Positions 6,634 to 11,978 of a DNA stretch of 11,978 bases are shown one piece after another. Under the pieces are notes generated by a model, which worked only from the letters and a program-made list of their open reading frames with translations, was not told where the DNA came from and searched no databases. Both the position numbers and the translations under genes were made by a program. This DNA is from Phyllobacteriaceae bacterium (lineage in GTDB: Bacteria; Pseudomonadota; Alphaproteobacteria; Rhizobiales; Devosiaceae), in contig JAAZLP010000019.1 in NCBI GenBank assembly GCA_012799265.1, positions 1 to 11,978 of the forward strand. Direction: 5' to 3'. How positions within the stretch are numbered: position 1 is the first letter of the stretch; the number at the start of each line of letters is the position of its first letter.

Positions 6634-8031
6634 TCAGCTCTGTCCGAAGCGCGCGGTGATATCAGCAACCACGCGCGAAAGCCCGACACCATTGGACCCT
6701 TTGACCATAACTGCGTCGCCGTAAGCAAGGTCATCAACAATTGTCTCCCTTGCTTCATCAGCTGTGTGTGTGAGGCTCGCAACAAGCTCCTTCGGCAGAG
6801 CAGCGGCCAGAGCCCCCACATGCCGCCCCACCAGATGCACACGATCCACGCCGCTTTCACGGATGGCATCGGCCAGCCCGGCATGAAGCGCGTCCGACTG
6901 CGCCCCCAATTCCAGCATGTCCCCAAGCACCAGCACTTTTCGTCCGTCAGGCGCGGCAATATCGGCAAACACCGACAGCGCAGCGGTCACGGCGACGGGG
7001 TTGGCGTTGTAGCTTTCATTGATCAGCACGAGCGGTCGATCTGCAGGCCCAAGGGTTAGCCGCAGGCCCCTGCCCGCCTGTGCCCGCAGACCGGCGAGTG
7101 CAGCCAGCGCAACGGATGGATCGACCCCTGCAATATGGGAGACCGCCAGCGCTGCAGTGGCATTGGACAGCATGTGCCGACCAGGCACCGCCAGCGCCAG
7201 CGCGTGTCTATCGTCGCCGTGATGGACAGTCGCAAAACTCCGGTCCGGGGTCGTCTCGACATCGAGGATTTGCCAATCGCTGCCCCGGGCGAAGCCGAAG
7301 GTGACGACGTTCTGTACGCCCGCCGCAGCGGCAAGTTCGATCAGCAGGTCGATCTGCGGGTGATCGGCGTTGAGAACAGCCGTCCCACCGGGTTCCAGGC
7401 CCTCAAAAATCTCAGCCTTTGCCCGAGCAATCGCCTCGATGCTGCCCAGCCCTTCCAGATGTACAGGGGCCACTGAAGTGATCACGGCCACATGTGGACG
7501 GACCATCTTGCTGAGCGGACGAATTTCATCAGGGGCGTTCATTCCCATCTCGAAAACGCCAAACTGAGCGTCCTCGCGCAGCTGCGCCAGCATCAGCGGC
7601 ACGCCCCAATGATTGTTGAAGCTCTTGATCGACGCGTGCGTCTGGCCAGCGGCTTCGAAGACGACCCGCAGAGCTTCCTTCGTCGTGGTCTTCCCAACGC
7701 TGCCGGTGACCCCAACGATGAAACCGCGGCTGCGCGCCCGGGCGGCACGCGCAAGATCGCCCAAAGCGCCGAGGGCATCCGCCGTATGGATGCGCCCAGC
7801 GCCCGCGCTCTTACCTTCCGTCACCAGCGCCGCGACCGCCCCATTGGTCAGCGCGGTCTCGACAAAGTCGTGACCATCGAAGCGATCGCCCTTGATGGCG
7901 ACGAATAGCGCCTGGTCGCCAAGCTCGCGGGAATCGATGGAAATGGAATTGATGGCAGAGGCCCCGACGTCCTCAGCACGGCCGCCTGTGGCGGCGAGGA
8001 TGGCATCAAGGGTGAAAAGAGGCTGGGTCAT
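6634..8031 (-). CDS. murF: UDP-N-acetylmuramoyl-tripeptide--D-alanyl-D-alanine ligase MurF
   Basis: MurF adds D-Ala-D-Ala (made by Ddl) to UDP-MurNAc-tripeptide, completing the cytoplasmic pentapeptide precursor. The 465-residue protein has the MurF N-terminal domain (SIDSRELGDQALFVAIKG, 31-48), the P-loop GVTGSVGKTTTKE (107-119), KSFNNHWGVPL (136-146), MGMNAPDEI (162-170), HLEGLG (191-196) and the hinge segment INESYNANP (337-345) that begins the C-terminal domain. I set the start at ATG 8031 because MTQPLFTLDAIL begins as MurF proteins usually do. A TTG 63 bases upstream (8094) is in frame, but the 21 residues it would add do not resemble the family, and its GGAGG lies too close and inside a hairpin. 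The ribosome site before 8031 is weak (GGCGAG). A 111-base gap with a strong hairpin separates it from murE. Confidence 0.96.
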   Translation of the reverse strand: MTQPLFTLDAILAATGGRAEDVGASAINSISIDSRELGDQALFVAIKGDRFDGHDFVETALTNGAVAALVTEGKSAGAGRIHTADALGALGDLARAARARSRGFIVGVTGSVGKTTTKEALRVVFEAAGQTHASIKSFNNHWGVPLMLAQLREDAQFGVFEMGMNAPDEIRPLSKMVRPHVAVITSVAPVHLEGLGSIEAIARAKAEIFEGLEPGGTAVLNADHPQIDLLIELAAAAGVQNVVTFGFARGSDWQILDVETTPDRSFATVHHGDDRHALALAVPGRHMLSNATAALAVSHIAGVDPSVALAALAGLRAQAGRGLRLTLGPADRPLVLINESYNANPVAVTAALSVFADIAAPDGRKVLVLGDMLELGAQSDALHAGLADAIRESGVDRVHLVGRHVGALAAALPKELVASLTHTADEARETIVDDLAYGDAVMVKGSNGVGLSRVVADITARFGQS

Positions 8032-8096
8032 TGGGGCTCGCCAACACACTGACAATAGTGGGAGGCCATACGCCCGCACTGGCCTGATCTGCAAGC

Positions 8097-8125
8097 CCTC
8101 CCCGTCGGCATGGGCGTCGGGGAGG
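8097..8125 (-). other. Stable hairpin between murE and murF
   Basis: CCTCCCCG (minus strand 8125-8118) pairs with CGGGGAGG (8104-8097). After one A-A mismatch there are two further G-C pairs, which close a seven-base loop. The stem is very GC-rich. It lies 18 bases past the murE stop. No T-run follows it (GCTTGCAGATC), so it does not look like an intrinsic terminator. It could stabilise or process the message between murE and murF, or mask the GGGGAGG that precedes the upstream TTG of murF. The structure is seen in the sequence; its role is unknown. Confidence 0.6.
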
Positions 8126-8142
8126 AGTGGATTGGATGGGCC

Positions 8143-9585
8143 TTAGCCCTTGATCGCTTCCAGCACCACTTCGTGGTCTGAGAAATGCGTCTTGGTCGTG
8201 CCGATGATCTGATAGGTCTCATGGCCCTTGCCGGCGACAAGCAGGACGTCGCCCGGCTGGAGGGAACGAACCGCCTCGGTAATGGCCTGTTTGCGATCGG
8301 CGATTTCCTTTGCTCCCTTGGCGCCCGCAAGCACCTCAGCCCGGATCGTCGCCGGATCTTCAGTACGCGGATTGTCATCGGTAACAATGACGACATCGGC
8401 AAGTTCGCTGGCAATTTCGCCCATTTGAGGGCGCTTGCCCTTGTCGCGGTCGCCGCCGCAGCCAAAGACGACCTGCAACTTGTTCTTCACATAGGGGCGC
8501 AGCGTGTGCAGCGCGACGCGCAGCGCCTCTGGCTTGTGAGAATAGTCGACGAAGATGGCAGCGCCATTGTGTTCTGCCACCAGTTCCAGCCGCCCACGGG
8601 CACCGACCAGTTCGGGAAGGGCTGCGAAGGCGTCAGCCCGGTTCACGCCGGCAGACATCGCCAGCGCAGCAGCAATCAGAGCATTCGAGACCTGGAACTC
8701 GCCCGGAATCTTGAGGTGGAAACTGACCTTCTCCCCGACATGGCGCACTTCGACCCGCTGGCCGTAGCCCTCAGGCTGGATCGACAGAATCTCGATATAG
8801 GCCCCTTCCCGACCGACCGTCAGCAATGTCGCACTGGCAGAGAGGGCGGCGAACATGAACTGCTCATGTTCAGGATCATCGACATTGACGATGGCAGCGC
8901 CACCATCGACCAGGAGATCAGTAAAGAGCCGCAGCTTGGCGTTGCGGTACTCATCCATATCCGCGTGATAGTCGAGATGGTCGCGGCTGAGATTGGTGAA
9001 GGCCACCGCTTCAAAATGAATGCCGTCGAGGCGCCGCTGGTCGAGACCGTGGCTGGAAGCCTCCAGCGCGACGTGGTCAATCCCCTGAGCCTTGAGCGCG
9101 CGCATGGCCTGATGAAGGGTCCGAGAGTCAGGCGTGGTCAGCGCGCCTTCAATCCGGCGCTTCGAGGTCTCGATGCCTAGGGTCCCTATGCTGGCACCGG
9201 CGACGCCGGAATGTTCCCAGATCTGACGCACAAAGGACGCAACCGAGGTCTTGCCATTGGTGCCGGTGACGGCAACCAGAATTTCCGGCTGCGGTTCAAA
9301 CACACGGCTGGCCGCACGGGCATAGGCCGCGCGCACGTCCTTGACGATAATGACAGGCACACCTGGATCCCCCACAGGGGCGGTATCCGTCACGATAGCC
9401 AGTGCACCACGCTCAACCGCGTCAGGCACGAACTGATTGCCGTGCACTTTGACGCCCGGCAAGGCAAAGAAGACATCGCCCGGCTCGACGCGGCGGCTGT
9501 CAGAGTTCAACCCGAAGACAGCGCCCAGGCCCTTCTTGGGGCGAGCACCGGAGCCTTCGAGCAGTTGTGTGACGCTAATGGACAC
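8143..9585 (-). CDS. murE: UDP-N-acetylmuramoyl-L-alanyl-D-glutamate--2,6-diaminopimelate ligase MurE
   Basis: MurE adds the third amino acid to UDP-MurNAc-dipeptide. The specificity motif DDNPR (403-407) is the meso-diaminopimelate form, as expected for a Gram-negative wall. The 480-residue protein shows NSDSRRVEPGDVFFALPG (27-44), the P-loop VTGTNGKTS (106-114), TTPDS (150-154), EASSHGLDQRR (175-185), FTNLSRDHLDYH (196-207), the lysine that is carbamylated in this family (Lys217 in YRNAKLRLF), VDYSHKPEAL (346-355), GCGGDRDKGKRP (375-386) and GKGHETYQ (452-459). Translation starts at a GTG (9585-9583) preceded by AAGGA nine bases upstream; no other start fits, since the frame closes upstream at the ftsI stop region. 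The gap to ftsI is 24 bases, so the two are almost surely co-transcribed. Confidence 0.98.
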   Translation of the reverse strand: MSISVTQLLEGSGARPKKGLGAVFGLNSDSRRVEPGDVFFALPGVKVHGNQFVPDAVERGALAIVTDTAPVGDPGVPVIIVKDVRAAYARAASRVFEPQPEILVAVTGTNGKTSVASFVRQIWEHSGVAGASIGTLGIETSKRRIEGALTTPDSRTLHQAMRALKAQGIDHVALEASSHGLDQRRLDGIHFEAVAFTNLSRDHLDYHADMDEYRNAKLRLFTDLLVDGGAAIVNVDDPEHEQFMFAALSASATLLTVGREGAYIEILSIQPEGYGQRVEVRHVGEKVSFHLKIPGEFQVSNALIAAALAMSAGVNRADAFAALPELVGARGRLELVAEHNGAAIFVDYSHKPEALRVALHTLRPYVKNKLQVVFGCGGDRDKGKRPQMGEIASELADVVIVTDDNPRTEDPATIRAEVLAGAKGAKEIADRKQAITEAVRSLQPGDVLLVAGKGHETYQIIGTTKTHFSDHEVVLEAIKG

Positions 9586-9609
9586 GGATGCTAATCCTTC
9601 TGGACCGGT

Positions 9610-11319
9610 CTAGCGGAGACCACGGGGAACAATCTGCTGGTCGAGTATTTCGCTGAAATCGGGCGCCACGCCAAGCATGGGCGCAACACGCTGGACGAGG
9701 CGTCCAGTGATCGCACCGGCATTCCAGCCAGCCGTGGTACCCGATTGTGGATTTTCAGCCTTGGGCTCATCGACCATGATGACGATAGCATAGCGCGGAT
9801 TGTCGAGCGGGAAGGCCGAGGCAAAAAAGTTTGTGACCTTGCTGGACGAATAGCGCCCGTCCACAACCTTTTCGGCCGTCCCGGTCTTGCCACCAGCGCG
9901 ATAGCCCTGAGCCGCCTTGTTCATCTGCGAGCCGGAGCCTTCCAGCGCGTTAAGACGCATGAGGTAGCGGATGGCCTCGCTGGTCTCCTCGGAGATCACA
10001 CGCTCATAGAGTTGCTCGGCCTCGGCCATGTCGCGCTTATAGATGGTTGGCGCGATGTAATTGCCACCGTTGACGAAAGCCGCATAGGCCGTGACCAGGT
10101 GGAGCGGGGAAATCGAAAGCCCGTGACCGAACGATGCTGTAGCAGCACCCACTTCCGACAGCGTCGTTGGAACAGTCGGCACGCGCATTTCAGGCAGCTC
10201 GAACTCGACACGCTCGTCGAACTTCATGCGGCTCAGGAACTCACGGAAATTGTCCTTACCCATGGCCTGCATGACCCGGATCGTGCCGATATTCGAGGAA
10301 TATTTATAGACCTCGGGCAGCGACAGGATGCGGTGCTTGCCGTGGAAATCGTCAATCGTGTAGCGACCGAAGCGAATGCCGTAGCGGGCATCGAACTGGT
10401 CTGTAATGCGCACCGCACCGCTGTCCAGGGCGCCAGCAATAGTGATGGTCTTGAACGTCGAGCCAGGCTCGAAAATACCTGCGGTAATGCGGTTGAAGGT
10501 ATCCTTGACTAGGGCACTGGCCGGCTCGTTAGGATTGAAATCAGGCACCGACGCCAGCGCAATGATCTCGCCGGTATGCACATCCATCATCACGCCTGCG
10601 GCGGCGATGGCCTGGTAGCGGGTCATGGCGTCGACCATCTGGTCATGCAGGACGTGCTGGACGCGCATGTCCACGGCCAATTCGACCGGAGTCAGCGCGT
10701 TGCCGCGCGCGAGTCCGAGTTCCTGCAGCAGGGCGACGGATTCGGTGTCCATGTGACGCTCGATGCCGGCGATGCCCTGGTTGTCGACATTGGTCGAACC
10801 GAGGATATGGGCGGCCTCGTTCATGGCCGGATAGAAGCGCTTGGACTCGGTGATGAAGTCGATGCCGGGGATACCCAGCCGCATCACCTGCTCCTGGATC
10901 TGCGGCGTCAGTTCCCGCTGTACCCAGACAAATCCCTTGTCGCCCGTCAGGCGGTTGCGCAGCCAGTTCTCGTCGAGATTTGGCAGGACCGTACGCAGCT
11001 TCTGAACTGCCTCTTCCACATCGATGATGCGGCGTGGCTCGGCGAAGAGCGAGGGCACGCGGATATCGACAGCCATTTCGAGGCCATTGCGATCGAGAAT
11101 TGGCGGTCGTGTTGCCGTGATGGCGTCTCGCGTCTGACCTTCGATACGCTGGTCCGTTTCCATCATGCCCAGCTGCACCAGACGCGCGCCAACAAGCCCG
11201 AAGCCAATGACCAGGCCGAGGATCATCCAGCGGATGCGGGCTTGCGTCAGGCTGCCGCGCTGCTTGCGCGCACCTTCAAGCGAGATTGTGGGCGGAAAAC
11301 CCTCTTCGGCAATCGCCAT
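9610..11319 (-). CDS. ftsI: Septal peptidoglycan transpeptidase FtsI (penicillin-binding protein 3)
   Basis: FtsI is the class B penicillin-binding protein that cross-links septal peptidoglycan in complex with FtsW; it is anchored in the inner membrane with its catalytic domain in the periplasm. The 569-residue protein has a short cytoplasmic N-terminus (1-29), one membrane segment (about 31-50), the dimerisation/pedestal domain beginning with RPPILDRNG (71-79), and a transpeptidase domain (about 235-550). The three catalytic motifs are present: STFK with the acylated Ser287 (287-290), SSN (341-343), and KTGT (478-481). The ATG (11319) overlaps the ftsL stop by one base (TAATG), with GAGGGG eight bases upstream. 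It is preceded by ftsL and followed by murE, the standard order. Nothing is missing or truncated. Confidence 0.98.
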   Translation of the reverse strand: MAIAEEGFPPTISLEGARKQRGSLTQARIRWMILGLVIGFGLVGARLVQLGMMETDQRIEGQTRDAITATRPPILDRNGLEMAVDIRVPSLFAEPRRIIDVEEAVQKLRTVLPNLDENWLRNRLTGDKGFVWVQRELTPQIQEQVMRLGIPGIDFITESKRFYPAMNEAAHILGSTNVDNQGIAGIERHMDTESVALLQELGLARGNALTPVELAVDMRVQHVLHDQMVDAMTRYQAIAAAGVMMDVHTGEIIALASVPDFNPNEPASALVKDTFNRITAGIFEPGSTFKTITIAGALDSGAVRITDQFDARYGIRFGRYTIDDFHGKHRILSLPEVYKYSSNIGTIRVMQAMGKDNFREFLSRMKFDERVEFELPEMRVPTVPTTLSEVGAATASFGHGLSISPLHLVTAYAAFVNGGNYIAPTIYKRDMAEAEQLYERVISEETSEAIRYLMRLNALEGSGSQMNKAAQGYRAGGKTGTAEKVVDGRYSSSKVTNFFASAFPLDNPRYAIVIMVDEPKAENPQSGTTAGWNAGAITGRLVQRVAPMLGVAPDFSEILDQQIVPRGLR

Positions 11320-11702
11320 TATTCGATCCCCTCAAGTTGGAGGATGGCGTCGATGGGGTCGATGCCCTCGGAAATTGCCTGGAAAAGGGCGTCCATGCCG
11401 GCATAGTCCGGCTTTGCAGGACGCATCGGCAGGCTTTCAAAGGAGCCAAACTGCTCCTGCTTGACTGGCACCACGCCGATCACAGCCTCATGGCGCCGGA
11501 TGATCGGCTCAATATGACCCGGCTGGGTGAGCAATGCCCAATCCGCCTTGAGCAGCGACAACTGCCCCTCCTGCTCACTGATCTTGGCGATCAGGGCATT
11601 GCGCTCCTGAGCCGTCCCTTCAATGGAAAACTTGAGCGCATAAACGCCCGTCAGCATGACCAGTGACGCAACGATGAGGAAGATGTTGAGCGTGCGGATC
11701 AT
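11319..11702 (-). CDS. ftsL: Cell division protein FtsL
   Basis: FtsL is a small bitopic membrane protein that, with FtsB and FtsQ, recruits and activates FtsWI at the septum. The 127-residue product has a short cytoplasmic start, a membrane segment (about 5-24), then a coiled-coil-like stretch (about 29-58) ending in LSLLKADWALLTQPGHIEPI (48-67). The L..L..W..LTQP pattern is typical of alphaproteobacterial FtsL. The C-terminal third is less regular. Sequence alone identifies FtsL weakly because the family diverges fast, but the position between rsmH and ftsI makes the call firm. The ATG at 11702 overlaps the rsmH stop (ATGA), with GGAG six bases upstream. The one-base overlap with ftsI suggests coupled translation of the two divisome proteins. 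Confidence 0.93.
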   Translation of the reverse strand: MIRTLNIFLIVASLVMLTGVYALKFSIEGTAQERNALIAKISEQEGQLSLLKADWALLTQPGHIEPIIRRHEAVIGVVPVKQEQFGSFESLPMRPAKPDYAGMDALFQAISEGIDPIDAILQLEGIE

Positions 11703-11978
11703 TCGGCACTCCGGTAGTCAGGAACACCCAGCCCGCGCCGATTGACCGGTCGGGCCGCCAGGCTTGATCTCGTCCCACTGCGCAGCACCGCGGAGCGCGA
11801 ACGCGGGTTTCGAGCAAGCTCGGCCGCACCCGGCTTGACCGCCTTGGCCACGGGCTGCCAACGGCGCGGTTCCGCTTCGACCTGCGGCAGGTGACGTGAA
11901 GCGGTAGGACCGCCCTTGTCCGGGTCAAAAAATCGTTTGACGATCCGATCTTCCAGTGAATGGAAACTCACGACCGCC
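11699..11978 (-). CDS. rsmH: 16S rRNA (cytosine(1402)-N(4))-methyltransferase RsmH (3' end only)
   Basis: RsmH (MraW) methylates C1402 of 16S rRNA from S-adenosylmethionine and is the usual first or second gene of dcw clusters. Only the last 92 residues lie in the window; the frame enters from the right edge. The fragment begins with the conserved VVSFHSLEDRIVKRFF segment and continues through the typical C-terminal NPRSRSAVLRSGTRS stretch, then ends in a variable tail (VNRRGLGVPDYRSAE). The stop TGA overlaps the ftsL start in an ATGA junction. An mraZ gene would be expected beyond the right edge, but this cannot be seen. The identification rests on the SFHSLEDR motif and the position next to ftsL. 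Confidence 0.95.
   Translation of the reverse strand, partial: AVVSFHSLEDRIVKRFFDPDKGGPTASRHLPQVEAEPRRWQPVAKAVKPGAAELARNPRSRSAVLRSGTRSSLAARPVNRRGLGVPDYRSAE

Noticed and set aside
5501..6724. A 407-codon plus-strand open frame opposite mraY
   Set aside because: Its product is a hydrophilic His/Asp/Glu/Gln-rich string, as expected from the antisense of a membrane-protein gene; no ribosome site or family resemblance was found.
8032..8094. N-terminal extension of MurF from a TTG at 8094
   Set aside because: The 21 added residues do not look like a MurF N-terminus, and the nearby GGAGG is too close to the TTG and lies in a hairpin stem.
8041..8096. Possible promoter upstream of murF (TTGCAG and TATGGC, 18 bases apart)
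   Set aside because: Both boxes are poor and the surrounding sequence is GC-rich; the match is no better than chance.
9745..10512. A 255-codon plus-strand open frame opposite ftsI
   Set aside because: Shadow of the ftsI transpeptidase domain; no independent coding evidence.
1..11978. Search for mobile elements, CRISPR arrays, tRNAs, toxin-antitoxin or defence genes
   Set aside because: Every long stretch is accounted for by dcw genes; no repeats, terminal inverted repeats or RNA gene signatures were seen.

Overview
The window is a section of a bacterial division and cell wall (dcw) cluster. Eleven genes, all on the minus strand, leave almost no free DNA. In transcription order (right to left) they are rsmH (3' end only), ftsL, ftsI, murE, murF, mraY, ftsW, murG, murC, ddl and ftsQ (5' part only). 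The GC-rich sequence, the rsmH-ftsL-ftsI-murE-murF-mraY...ftsW-murG-murC...ddl-ftsQ order and the sequence character of FtsL, FtsQ and FtsW point to an alphaproteobacterium, most likely of the Hyphomicrobiales. A genus cannot be named from this sequence alone. The DNPR motif of MurE indicates meso-diaminopimelate peptidoglycan.

Right part (11978 to 5522): rsmH, ftsL and ftsI overlap or abut (ATGA and TAATG junctions). murE follows 24 bases later from a GTG start. murF follows after 111 bases that hold a strong hairpin, and mraY follows 26 bases after murF. These genes cover division-site assembly (FtsL), septal transpeptidation (FtsI), completion of the UDP-MurNAc-pentapeptide (MurE, MurF) and its transfer to the lipid carrier (MraY).

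Middle (5521 to 5364): murD usually lies between mraY and ftsW in related clusters. Here there are only 158 non-coding bases. They hold a perfect 10-bp hairpin followed by a T-rich stretch (terminator-like), and then sequence that could carry a promoter for the ftsW group.

Left part (5363 to 1): ftsW, murG, murC and ddl are joined by three consecutive 4-base ATGA overlaps. ftsQ overlaps ddl if its likely TTG start is right. murB, usually between murC and ddl, is also absent. Its products polymerise glycan (FtsW), make lipid II (MurG), add L-Ala to UDP-MurNAc (MurC), make D-Ala-D-Ala (Ddl) and recruit the divisome (FtsQ). ftsA and ftsZ would be expected beyond the left edge.

I found no mobile element, RNA gene, CRISPR array or unknown system. 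The points worth a second look are the absence of both murD and murB, the apparent split of the cluster at the murD position, and a few start-site and hairpin details. No gene-free stretch exceeds 300 bases.
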